Assembly (NCBI GenBank): GCA_025774615.1
Contig: JALGVQ010000144.1
Coordinates: 1-7,243, forward strand
Length of the DNA stretch: 7,243 bases
Source of the DNA: a bacterium
Lineage (GTDB): Bacteria > Blakebacterota > Blakebacteria > Blakebacterales > Blakebacteraceae
Direction: 5' to 3'
Within the stretch, counting starts at the first letter, position 1. Each line of letters starts with the position of its first letter. Position numbers and translations under genes: made by a program. This document shows positions 1-6,407 of the stretch, in pieces. The notes below the pieces were generated by a model. The model saw only the letters and a list, made by a program, of their open reading frames with translations, did no database searches and had not been told where the DNA came from.

Positions 1-2264
1 TTACCCAGCACGTGGTAGGAACCGAGGCCACCGATGACATCACCGAAGGCATCATATAGCGCGTGTGCGTCGGTGCTCTTGTAGTAGTGGGCATCGTAGG
101 TGATCAGGTCGGAGAAGAGGATCGCTCCCGCGTGCTGGACATCGCGGATCCCATAGTTGGAGAACCGGATGGTGTTGTCGAGACGATGGTCTCCCGACCA
201 GCCGATCATGTCGTTATTGAGAGCGGCCTTCACAATGAGTCCCCGGGCTGTCGCCTGACGCGCGAACTCCCTGCTCCCCAGCAGGCCTGCCTCCTCACCG
301 GTGAACGCGGCGAAGATGATGGAACAGGGCAGGGGATGGTCGGCAAGTACGCGGGCGGTCTCAAGCAGTACCGCGATCCCTGTGTTGTTGTCATCCGCGC
401 CCGGTCCCCGCTGGTTCGAATCGAAGTGACTGCTCATCAGGTAATGGATATCGGGGTATTCTGTTCCCCTCAGTACCGCGATCACATTCGGCGTCCGGAT
501 CGTATCGGTCCCGCCCCTTCTTGGTGAAACCTCGAACCACTGAAGTTCAGGTTCATATCCGAATGATTCCAGGGTCTGGAAGATGTAATCGGCGGCTTTC
601 TGGTTCCCTGGTGTCCCGATGTATTTCGTGTCGAAGTCGAAGAGTGCCTTCTGGTAATCATAGATCTTCGTGATCGAGACCTGTGCGGTATGTTCTTCCA
701 CCTCCTCGAAGATCGGGGCGAACATCTGCTCGCTCTTCCTGAGAAGAGCCCGCTCCGATCCAAGGTTCGTGCGGAGTCGTTCGAGTACCTCTTCCTTTGT
801 CACCGGCCGGTCCCGGTCGACCAGGTAGATGCCCCGCTCGGGGGAGATCGTGTCACCGTCCCGTTCCGAGCTGATGAGGATGCGCCGGCCGTCAGCGTCC
901 GGCGACCAGGAATATTCAGGGCAGAAGGTCCGGACAGTGTTGTTGTGGAAGAGCCGGATCTGTGAAAGAGACTCGAGGTCGTAGAGGTACGAACGCCGGT
1001 GACGGCCTTCCCCCCTGATGACAAGGAGCGTATGGTCGTCGAGGAATACAGGATTGATATCGTGCTGAAGATCCCGTGTCACGCGGACCATGTCCCCTCC
1101 GGTGAGAGGCAGCACATATACCTCCCAGTCCTTGTCGGGCATCATCTGGAACGCGAGGTTGTTCCCGTCTGGTGAGATGGCCAGTGAGCGGATCGCGCCC
1201 CAGGTGGTCAGCATCTTCTCGTAACCGTCACCAGTGAGGGGTTCTACGCGCAATGAGTTCTCGATCTGGCCTTCAACGGTCCTGCTGCCCCGGTTGATCA
1301 CCAGCATCGACCCGTCAGCCGATACGACGGCTTCCGATCCCGAATACCGTTCGATATCCCCTGACTGAAGGTCCATCAGACAGATGGTAGTGGTCGCCGG
1401 GCTCCTGCCCTGCTGCCGCTGGCTTCCTGCCGGCGCAGCGCCCCGAACCGTGACCGAATAGACGAGGTATCGGCCGCCCCTGACCGGGATGAGATTTAAA
1501 ATCGTTCCATCTTCACTGGTCAGCAGTTCAGGCTTGATCAGAGAACTGTTCATGTCGACCGGATAGACATGGATCCCGGTGCCGGATACATTTCCTGCCT
1601 GAGAAGTGACGGCGTACAACAGTTCTCCATCGGATGAGAACGAGAAAGACCTGATCCGGAAACCATCTTCCTCGAGCACGCTCATGGTACCGTCCAGAAA
1701 ATCACCGAAGTTGTAGATGTATGCCTTCCGGTTCTCCTCTTCCAGTGCCCTGACCGCTTGCTGAGCGGTGAACCATGCCTGTCGATCAGCGGTACGATCA
1801 ATCGAAGCAAGTTCCTCACGGGCCTGCCTGATTGCATCTGTCTCCTCGACCTTGAAGTATGCCGCATGACCGTGGACGGGGGAGAACTCGAGGCCACTCG
1901 CGTTATCACCCCCGACGTATGAACGATCTGTGAACAGGGGGATTATCCGGGTAAATGATCGGCCATCGATGGTTACCACGTGGGAGGAGAACATCCCGTC
2001 GGGGCTCAGGTCGATCTGGCTCCCGTCTGTCGCGATCTCGGTCACCTGGAAGAGGTCTCCGGTCAGCAGGGCGATAGCTGGCAGGAGACGGTCACCACCG
2101 GGTGTTTCCAGGATATCCACCATCAGTTCCATCGAGTGGATGTACCTGCCCTCATCCCAGGCGATCCGTGCGTCTTCGAACTGCTGTTCCATGCGATCCT
2201 GACCGAGGGCGGCCGATGAGAGGAGAAGGAGCAGGGCGAGTGAGAATGTGGCGGGGCGCTTCAT
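1..2264 (-). CDS. Secreted M28-family zinc peptidase with N-terminal beta-propeller (C-terminus cut by window edge)
   Basis: Predicted exported metallo-aminopeptidase or carboxypeptidase; 754 codons are visible and the frame stays open to base 1. Seen: a signal peptide at residues 1-21 (Lys-Arg, then a Leu-rich core, likely cut after Ala-Leu-Gly); a helical stretch around 22-60; a TolB/PD40-like propeller around 70-480 with SPDG turns at 87-90 and 364-367; a helical, charged insertion at about 138-182; and a peptidase domain from about 530. M28 zinc ligands and catalytic residues are recognisable: His613 (SSHFD), Asp625 (GADDN), Glu657-Glu658 (TGEEAG) and Asp685 (NNDMIG). The last histidine ligand of the family probably lies just past the edge, although His751 is a candidate. 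The start is ATG at 2264, with GGGAG seven bases upstream (2272-2276). It may be co-transcribed with the small gene 112 bp upstream. Substrate specificity cannot be read from the sequence. Confidence 0.93.
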   Translation of the reverse strand, partial: MKRPATFSLALLLLLSSAALGQDRMEQQFEDARIAWDEGRYIHSMELMVDILETPGGDRLLPAIALLTGDLFQVTEIATDGSQIDLSPDGMFSSHVVTIDGRSFTRIIPLFTDRSYVGGDNASGLEFSPVHGHAAYFKVEETDAIRQAREELASIDRTADRQAWFTAQQAVRALEEENRKAYIYNFGDFLDGTMSVLEEDGFRIRSFSFSSDGELLYAVTSQAGNVSGTGIHVYPVDMNSSLIKPELLTSEDGTILNLIPVRGGRYLVYSVTVRGAAPAGSQRQQGRSPATTTICLMDLQSGDIERYSGSEAVVSADGSMLVINRGSRTVEGQIENSLRVEPLTGDGYEKMLTTWGAIRSLAISPDGNNLAFQMMPDKDWEVYVLPLTGGDMVRVTRDLQHDINPVFLDDHTLLVIRGEGRHRRSYLYDLESLSQIRLFHNNTVRTFCPEYSWSPDADGRRILISSERDGDTISPERGIYLVDRDRPVTKEEVLERLRTNLGSERALLRKSEQMFAPIFEEVEEHTAQVSITKIYDYQKALFDFDTKYIGTPGNQKAADYIFQTLESFGYEPELQWFEVSPRRGGTDTIRTPNVIAVLRGTEYPDIHYLMSSHFDSNQRGPGADDNNTGIAVLLETARVLADHPLPCSIIFAAFTGEEAGLLGSREFARQATARGLIVKAALNNDMIGWSGDHRLDNTIRFSNYGIRDVQHAGAILFSDLITYDAHYYKSTDAHALYDAFGDVIGGLGSYHVLG

Positions 2265-2376
2265 GACAGATCTCCCAACTGCTGGTGAATAGTTATGACG
2301 AACTGACAGGCACAGCCTGATCAGGAACAGGGTGATTATTCAGTAGAATCGTGATTCGTTTTCCTTCAGACACCAA
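2265..2376 (-). other. Leader or intergenic spacer upstream of the M28 peptidase
   Basis: This 112-bp spacer lies between two minus-strand genes. It holds the peptidase ribosome-binding site (GGGAG, complement of 2272-2276). It also has two short symmetric elements: a perfect 10-bp palindrome at 2316-2325 (CCTGATCAGG) and a 5-2-5 inverted repeat at 2346-2357 (GAATC-GT-GATTC). Neither has a loop or T-tract that would make it a terminator, so read-through from the upstream gene is possible. No confident -35/-10 pair was found. Confidence 0.4.
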
Positions 2377-2679
2377 TCAGACAGTATCGGAGAACGGTAT
2401 CGATCTGCCTTCCTTCAGAATGTTCTCGATGATCGACTGGGATTCCCAGGCAAGAATCTTCACAACCATATCCAGATTGTCAGCATCCATCTGGCCGGAG
2501 AGCCCATTCTCGATCTTGCTGTGGAATTCGTTGAAGAATGCTCTCCAGTGAGCGACCTCCTCCAGCCGCTGTTTTGTGTCAGGATCAGTTGTCTTCTCCG
2601 ACTCATTGCGAAGCTGTTCCATACTTGCTTCCCGTGCCGGAATTCCATCCTCGCCGATCGGATAATTGAGCAGGTCCAT
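2377..2679 (-). CDS. Small acidic protein of unknown function (100 aa)
   Basis: I do not recognise the family. The 100-residue product has no signal peptide or membrane segment and should be cytoplasmic. It is acidic (20 Asp/Glu against 10 Lys/Arg) and looks mostly helical: a charged segment at about 14-60 with an HWRAFF core (44-49), and a second amphipathic helix at about 65-90 with Trp78. There are no cysteines, and histidines only at 44 and 53, so it is unlikely to bind metal. The main evidence that it is real is the start: ATG at 2679 is preceded by AAGGAGGT (complement of 2689-2696) at a nine-base spacing, the best Shine-Dalgarno match in the window. It lies upstream of and parallel to the M28 peptidase gene and diverges from the propeller lipoprotein. 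It could be a small regulator or a structural helper; nothing in the sequence decides this. Confidence 0.75.
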   Translation of the reverse strand: MDLLNYPIGEDGIPAREASMEQLRNESEKTTDPDTKQRLEEVAHWRAFFNEFHSKIENGLSGQMDADNLDMVVKILAWESQSIIENILKEGRSIPFSDTV

Positions 2680-2688
2680 GATGGGAAC

Positions 2689-2696
2689 ACCTCCTT
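2689..2696 (-). promoter_or_regulatory. Strong ribosome-binding site (AAGGAGGT)
   Basis: On the minus strand this reads AAGGAGGT, an essentially full match to the 16S rRNA anti-Shine-Dalgarno sequence, nine bases before the ATG at 2679. It supports both the reality and the start of the 100-residue gene, which otherwise has no recognised homology. Confidence 0.8.
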
Positions 2697-2760
2697 GAAC
2701 AGGCAGGTGATATATTGACGTCTGATGTGAGTTCCTTGAGGTGACTGACTGAGATTGTAC

Positions 2761-2783
2761 CTTCCCGGCATCATATTGGGAAG
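2761..2783. repeat. Inverted repeat CTTCCC-N11-GGGAAG
   Basis: There are perfect 6-bp arms at 2761-2766 and 2778-2783 with an 11-bp centre, in the middle of the divergent spacer. It is not followed by a T-run in either direction, so it is a poor terminator. Its size and position would suit a dimeric regulator's operator, but a 6-bp arm can also occur by chance. Confidence 0.35.
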
Positions 2784-2907
2784 CAATTCAACAGTAAGAG
2801 AGAGGGTAACGTATCCGGGTCAGCTTTCGTCATCCAGCCGGAGTATTTCCAGCAGGTATTCACGACAGGTGCCGAGCTTGAGTTGGCAGGGAAGGGAGAT
2901 ACCAGAA

Positions 2908-3939
2908 ATGGATCGCATCGTATCAACCGTCAGACGGATCAGCCCGGGATTCCTGCTCCTGATCATCCTGGGAGGATGCAGCGGTTCAGGCGAGTCCACC
3001 CATCTGACCGGTTCATATCTGGGGCAGGATCTTCCAGGGGATACTCCTGCGCTCTTCGCGCCCGGCCTGGTATCCACTCCTCTGTATAACCGGGACCTGG
3101 TCCTCACGGCTGATGGTGATGAGATCTACTTCGGTGTTTTCGCAAACTCCTGGTACGGCATCGCCGTGGCGGAACGGGCAGGGGATCGCTGGAGTGAACC
3201 GCGGCTGACCCGATTTTCCACTGACACCCGGTATATGAGCATCGAACCGGCGCTCTCGGAAGACGGCAACCGGATATATTTCCTTTCGAACCGTCCGCCT
3301 GTCGGGAGAGAAGATGAATTCCAGACAGGTTCATGGGGGTTCCAGAACATCTGGTTCGCTGACCGTACTGTGGACGGGTGGTCAGATCCCGAGATCCTTC
3401 CACCCCCGGTGAATTCAGATGAGAACGAATTCTTTCCATCCCTGACCCGAGACGGCACACTCTATTTTTCGCGTACGATCCGGGGTGAAACACTGGCCTC
3501 GATTTATCGAGCCCGGCCTGATGGGAATGGGTTTGCTGAACCGGAATTGATCGGAGCCGACTGGAATCGGGACGGGTCGCCGTATAATGCTTTCATCGAC
3601 AGGGATGAGCGGTTCCTCCTCTTCTGCATGGAACGGGAAGGTTCGATCGGGACGGTCGACTACTGGGTGAGTTTCAGGAACAGTGACGATTCCTGGAGTG
3701 ACCCGGTTAATCTGGGGGATCGTGTGAACCAGGCGGGAGCTGCAGCGACCTCGGCATCCCTCTCACCCGACGGCAGGTTCTTCTTCTTCGCGCGCAGCGA
3801 TTTCGATCCGGACCGGTTCACGGAGGATGGTGTTCTGACCCTAGACGCGATCGTGAGGGGACATGCTTCTTCCTGGAATGGAAATATGAACATATGGTGG
3901 GTGGACGCTTCGTTCATCGAGGCTCTGCGTACCCCCTGA
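2908..3939 (+). CDS. PD40/TolB-like beta-propeller lipoprotein
   Basis: Predicted envelope lipoprotein of 343 residues with no obvious catalytic site. The start is ATG at 2908, with AAGGGAG at 2892-2898. The N-terminus is a lipoprotein signal: Arg9-Arg10, a hydrophobic core at 15-21, and lipobox Leu-Gly-Gly-Cys with Cys24 as the lipidation site. The rest is made of repeating blade motifs. Asp-Gly turns followed by Tyr/Phe-rich strands occur near residues 66-75, 116-125, 179-188, 230-239 and 285-294. Between them are W-S-E/D-P-like segments at 95-98, 158-161 and 263-266, with a degenerate FAEP at 209-212. This pattern is typical of WD40-like PD40 repeats as in TolB, and the protein probably binds protein, peptide or glycan. 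A truncated or inactive sialidase-like propeller is possible. It is first in the plus-strand gene series, 127 bp before the metzincin lipoprotein. Confidence 0.85.
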   Translation: MDRIVSTVRRISPGFLLLIILGGCSGSGESTHLTGSYLGQDLPGDTPALFAPGLVSTPLYNRDLVLTADGDEIYFGVFANSWYGIAVAERAGDRWSEPRLTRFSTDTRYMSIEPALSEDGNRIYFLSNRPPVGREDEFQTGSWGFQNIWFADRTVDGWSDPEILPPPVNSDENEFFPSLTRDGTLYFSRTIRGETLASIYRARPDGNGFAEPELIGADWNRDGSPYNAFIDRDERFLLFCMEREGSIGTVDYWVSFRNSDDSWSDPVNLGDRVNQAGAAATSASLSPDGRFFFFARSDFDPDRFTEDGVLTLDAIVRGHASSWNGNMNIWWVDASFIEALRTP

Positions 3940-4015
3940 ACCGCCGTGATGATGCCAGATATCTCTTGATTCTGTTTGCCATACTGATCGTGTGCCGGGG
4001 AAACTGTTGAGGAGC

Positions 4016-4063
4016 GGGAGGGTATCAGGGAGAGCATCAGGGAGAGCATCAGGGAGGGTATCA
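4016..4063 (+). repeat. Four tandem 12-bp repeats carrying Shine-Dalgarno-like cores
   Basis: Four contiguous 12-bp units lie at 4016-4027, 4028-4039, 4040-4051 and 4052-4063. Units 1 and 4 are identical (GGGAGGGTATCA), and units 2 and 3 are identical (GGGAGAGCATCA). The two types differ at two positions, giving an A-B-B-A order. Each unit begins with a purine-rich GGGAGR core. The last ends three bases before the ATG at 4067, placing its GGGAGG (4052-4057) nine bases from the start. The repeat stays in frame with the downstream gene and would read Gly-Arg-Val/Ala-Ser if translation began at the upstream GTG (3992). Confidence 0.9.
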
Positions 4064-4066
4064 GGA

Positions 4067-5404
4067 ATGATTCCAGAGTCGACAGGGCAACGAGGTCACC
4101 GGCATCAAGCAGGATTTCTGCCCTCCCTGCTGTGCGGGATCACACTGGCGGGCTTCCTTCTCCTGGCATGCGCGAAAGATTCCCCCACGGGACCATCTCA
4201 AAATGACCCTCCTGCGCTCGATCGCACGATCGAGATCTACCCGATCTTCTTCATCCCCACCGATCAGGACCCTCCCGACTCAGGGATGGAGTCAGACCTG
4301 ATCGCTCATCTCGAGATCGCGCGGGAGCGATATGAGGTGCTCCTGAAGAACCGTGATACCTTTCAGATCAGATCGGGAGGTGCACTGAAGTATCAGGCTG
4401 AACACGACCTCCTGTTCTATCGTGCCCGGATGGAGGGAGTTGCCCCCGAGAACCATATTGTCGCTGAGCTCCTCGATCACCTGGGTACCGACCGGCATCG
4501 CTGTAACTATGTACTCCTTGTCGTCGTCATGAATTCTGTCGATCAGTGGCCAGTGGGCGGCGGCATCCCGATCAACGCCGGCCTGAACACCGGCGGCGGG
4601 TATGTGGAGCTCTCCAGCTTTCTCCTCGATGGTGATTCAGTCTTCCAGAGCACGCTGCAGCACGAACTGGGTCACGCCTTCGGCCTGCCGCACTCGGATG
4701 TCTATGGATTCGATATGGAGACTCATATCTCGCTCATGTCTTACAACACCGATCACTGGTGGACCGGCTTCACTCCCCCTGAGGAACCGGGCGTCCTCGC
4801 GCCTGAAGATCTGAGAGCGCTGGCGTTGAACACCCTGGTCTTTCCCGATCTCATCTTCGATCCCGTCGTCGATGTACCTGCCGGGTATGCTCTCCCGGCC
4901 TCGTTCATCGTGCTCTACCCGCCGATCTCTCTGCCCGGTCAGCCCGATTACCGGGTGACCGCCACCAGCGCCAGCGGCAGCAGCGAGGGCACCGTACCTG
5001 AGAATGCGGTGAACAGGAGCATCTGGGCAGTGAACACTTTCAACGATCAGACCATGTGGGTGTCGGGGGATGCCGGTAATTCCGGATGGGTGTCTTTGAC
5101 GGTCGAGTTCCCCGTGGTGGAAACTCTCGACTGGATCTCGATCCACTCGCAACATCAGGGTGGGACGAATCCGGTGGAAGCTGTCAGGGTGGAAGTACAG
5201 TTGAACGGAGATTTCGTCGAACTGGCCGGGAGGGATCTCTCGAGTTCCGATGACTGGGTGACCTTTCCCGCCCGGACCTCGGCGACCTGGCGGTTCTCAT
5301 TCCGGCCGGGATCGAGTGGGCGGGTGACGATCCGCGGGATCCAGTTCTACGACGGCAACGTGCAGCTCTACCCACCCCTCTTTCCCTATTCCCCTTCAGG
5401 CTGA
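4067..5404 (+). CDS. Metzincin-type zinc metalloprotease lipoprotein with C-terminal discoidin-like domain
   Basis: Predicted surface-anchored endopeptidase of 445 residues. Residues 1-35 form a lipoprotein signal: Arg/His-rich start, hydrophobic core at about 15-33, and a Leu-Leu-Ala-Cys lipobox with Cys35. The catalytic domain covers about 50-290. It contains the extended zinc motif HELGHAFGLPH, with ligands His199, His203 and His209, general base Glu200 and Gly206. Met224 (SLMSYN), 15 residues later, is the likely Met-turn; together these define metzincins. I cannot assign a specific M-family. Residues about 297-430 resemble an F5/8 type C (discoidin, CBM32-like) beta-sandwich, with TMW and GW aromatic positions, and probably bind carbohydrate or another surface ligand. 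The start at ATG 4067 is chosen because the signal peptide and a suitable GGGAGG follow from it. A GTG at 3992 is in frame and would add 25 residues, including the translated repeats. The next gene starts 72 bp downstream. Confidence 0.87.
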   Translation: MIPESTGQRGHRHQAGFLPSLLCGITLAGFLLLACAKDSPTGPSQNDPPALDRTIEIYPIFFIPTDQDPPDSGMESDLIAHLEIARERYEVLLKNRDTFQIRSGGALKYQAEHDLLFYRARMEGVAPENHIVAELLDHLGTDRHRCNYVLLVVVMNSVDQWPVGGGIPINAGLNTGGGYVELSSFLLDGDSVFQSTLQHELGHAFGLPHSDVYGFDMETHISLMSYNTDHWWTGFTPPEEPGVLAPEDLRALALNTLVFPDLIFDPVVDVPAGYALPASFIVLYPPISLPGQPDYRVTATSASGSSEGTVPENAVNRSIWAVNTFNDQTMWVSGDAGNSGWVSLTVEFPVVETLDWISIHSQHQGGTNPVEAVRVEVQLNGDFVELAGRDLSSSDDWVTFPARTSATWRFSFRPGSSGRVTIRGIQFYDGNVQLYPPLFPYSPSG

Positions 5405-5450
5405 TACAGTTCCCGGTAATGGATCGCCCGGGGAGCAGCACTTATGGTCA

Positions 5451-5460
5451 GTTACGTAAC
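5451..5460. promoter_or_regulatory. Perfect 10-bp palindrome upstream of the oxidoreductase
   Basis: GTTACGTAAC is its own reverse complement and lies four bases before the GGGAGG ribosome-binding site of the next gene. The position suits an operator that would block transcription of the oxidoreductase. A terminator is ruled out because there is no loop and no T-tract. The symmetry does not extend into the flanking bases. Confidence 0.35.
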
Positions 5461-5464
5461 CTTC

Positions 5465-5470
5465 GGGAGG
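5465..5470 (+). promoter_or_regulatory. Ribosome-binding site that fixes the oxidoreductase start
   Basis: GGGAGG ends six bases before the ATG at 5477. This supports that codon over the in-frame ATG at 5444 and the GTG at 5474. Starting at 5477 also makes the protein begin Met-Ile-Ala-Ile directly before the nucleotide-binding loop, as in close family members. Confidence 0.75.
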
Positions 5471-5476
5471 TATGTG

Positions 5477-6340
5477 ATGATCGCGATAACAGCCGCCAGC
5501 GGTGAATTGGGAAGCAGGACGGTTGCGGCGGTTATCGAACAGGGTTTTCCACCGGACCGACTGGTCGTCTGTGTGCGGACACCGGAGAAGATGGCAGCGT
5601 GGGCTGAAAAAGGGGTCGTAGTCCGCCCGGCCGACTATGAGCAACCGGAAACGCTGGAGGCGGCCTTCGAGGGGGTCGAGCGGGTATTGCTGGTGCCCTC
5701 CATCGCGCCCTCGCTCGATCGCGTCCGCCAGTATGAGAACGTGATCGAGGCGGCCCGACAGGCGGGTGTGGGGCATATCATCCATTACGGACTGGTTCCG
5801 GTGACGGTCGACTCACCCTTCCTGGTGACACCTTTCCTTGTTTACGCCGAGTCGGCCATCCGGACCAGTGGACTCGACTGGACGATCCTGAGGAACTCGC
5901 TCTACATGGACCCGATCGCCGACTGGGTCCCGAACATCATCGAGATGGGTACAATCCCCTACCCGACCGGGGAGGGCCGGTGCAGTTACATCAGCCGGGA
6001 CGATATCGCCCGGGCAGGAGCCGCCGCGCTGACAACCGACGGGCATGAGGGACAGGTCTATCATCTCACCGGACCGCAGTCCCTCACTACCGCGGATCTC
6101 TGCGATGTCGTCAGTCGGATCACCGGCAAACCGGTCACCGACCGGAACGCGTCCGACCAGGACTACATCGATGTCTGTATGGCAGAGGGTGAGTCGGAGT
6201 GGTTGACCCATGCTCTCCTGACCCTCTATCACACGATCCGGAAGGGACTGCTCGATGTGGAGAGTGATGGTGTAGAGAGGCTCACCGGTATTCCGGCGGA
6301 GAGTTTTGAATCGTATCTCCAGAGTAGGTTGGACTCCTGA
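5477..6340 (+). CDS. NmrA-like NAD(P)H-binding oxidoreductase, similar to quinone oxidoreductase 2 (QOR2/YtfG)
   Basis: Predicted cytoplasmic atypical short-chain dehydrogenase of 287 residues, about the length I recall for E. coli QorB/YtfG (about 286). Seen: an N-terminal strand followed by a dinucleotide loop TAASGELG (5-12); CVRTPEKM (32-39) with Arg34, the position that contacts the NADPH 2'-phosphate in QOR2-type proteins; an ADY segment; GVERVLL; a central NVIEAARQAGV; the SGLDWTILRN segment; and GHEGQVYHLTG near the C-terminal third. All match the order in QOR2. The family lacks the classical Tyr-x3-Lys pair. Some members reduce quinones, while others (HSCARG, NmrA) sense the NADPH/NADP ratio, so enzymatic activity is inferred. 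The first glycine of the usual TGATGxxG loop is Ala6 here. It lies between the metzincin and egtD genes, 67 bp before the latter. Confidence 0.88.
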   Translation: MIAITAASGELGSRTVAAVIEQGFPPDRLVVCVRTPEKMAAWAEKGVVVRPADYEQPETLEAAFEGVERVLLVPSIAPSLDRVRQYENVIEAARQAGVGHIIHYGLVPVTVDSPFLVTPFLVYAESAIRTSGLDWTILRNSLYMDPIADWVPNIIEMGTIPYPTGEGRCSYISRDDIARAGAAALTTDGHEGQVYHLTGPQSLTTADLCDVVSRITGKPVTDRNASDQDYIDVCMAEGESEWLTHALLTLYHTIRKGLLDVESDGVERLTGIPAESFESYLQSRLDS

Positions 6341-6395
6341 ATAGTCTGGGGCTTTCATGCTGAATCCGCTAAGGTGGAAGTGAACCATCAGTTTA

Positions 6396-6400
6396 GAGGG
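6396..6400 (+). promoter_or_regulatory. Ribosome-binding site supporting a GTG start for egtD
   Basis: GAGGG lies seven bases before the GTG at 6408. No in-frame ATG lies nearby that would leave the conserved N-terminal part intact, so this site decides the start. Confidence 0.65.
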
Positions 6401-6407
6401 AATTGAC

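Larger units (their letters stand above)
2680..2907. promoter_or_regulatory. Divergent intergenic region, probable promoter zone
   Basis: This 228-bp spacer separates the minus-strand small protein from the plus-strand propeller lipoprotein, so promoters for both directions should lie here. I could not identify a convincing -35/-10 pair for either. An AT-rich TATAT at about 2711-2715 is the only weak candidate, for the minus-strand gene. The region contains a 6-bp-arm inverted repeat at 2761-2783. The lipoprotein reading frame stays open upstream to a TTG at 2755, but the residues it would add are not signal-peptide-like, so I treat this stretch as non-coding. Confidence 0.5.

Noticed and set aside
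63-527. 154-codon plus-strand open frame
   Set aside because: It is the antisense shadow of the M28 catalytic domain, which has all expected metal ligands on the minus strand.
2755-2907. Upstream in-frame extension of the propeller lipoprotein (TTG start)
   Set aside because: It would bury the lipoprotein signal peptide 51 residues inside the protein; ATG 2908 has its own ribosome-binding site and a normal lipobox distance.
3940-4015. Possible promoter or terminator between the two lipoprotein genes
   Set aside because: There are no well-spaced -35/-10 hexamers and no hairpin with a T-run; only weak AT-rich matches.
4016-4063. Possible CRISPR-like array
   Set aside because: The units are 12 bp and directly contiguous with no spacers, and no cas genes are nearby.
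3992-4066. GTG start for the metzincin that would translate the 12-bp repeats
   Set aside because: It would give an unusually long basic region ahead of the signal peptide. ATG 4067 gives a more normal signal and has GGGAGG at nine bases. It is kept as an alternative rather than excluded.
4637-5155. 172-codon minus-strand open frame opposite the metzincin gene
   Set aside because: It is antisense to the HExxH and discoidin-like coding region, and the product is Arg/His-rich without recognisable structure.
5813-6388. Long open frame on the minus strand (191 codons) opposite the oxidoreductase gene
   Set aside because: It is antisense to a gene with clear family motifs, its product shows no coherent domain, and such frames are common in G+C-rich DNA.
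6341-6407. Possible terminator between the oxidoreductase and egtD
   Set aside because: I found no GC-rich hairpin followed by a T-tract, so read-through is more likely.
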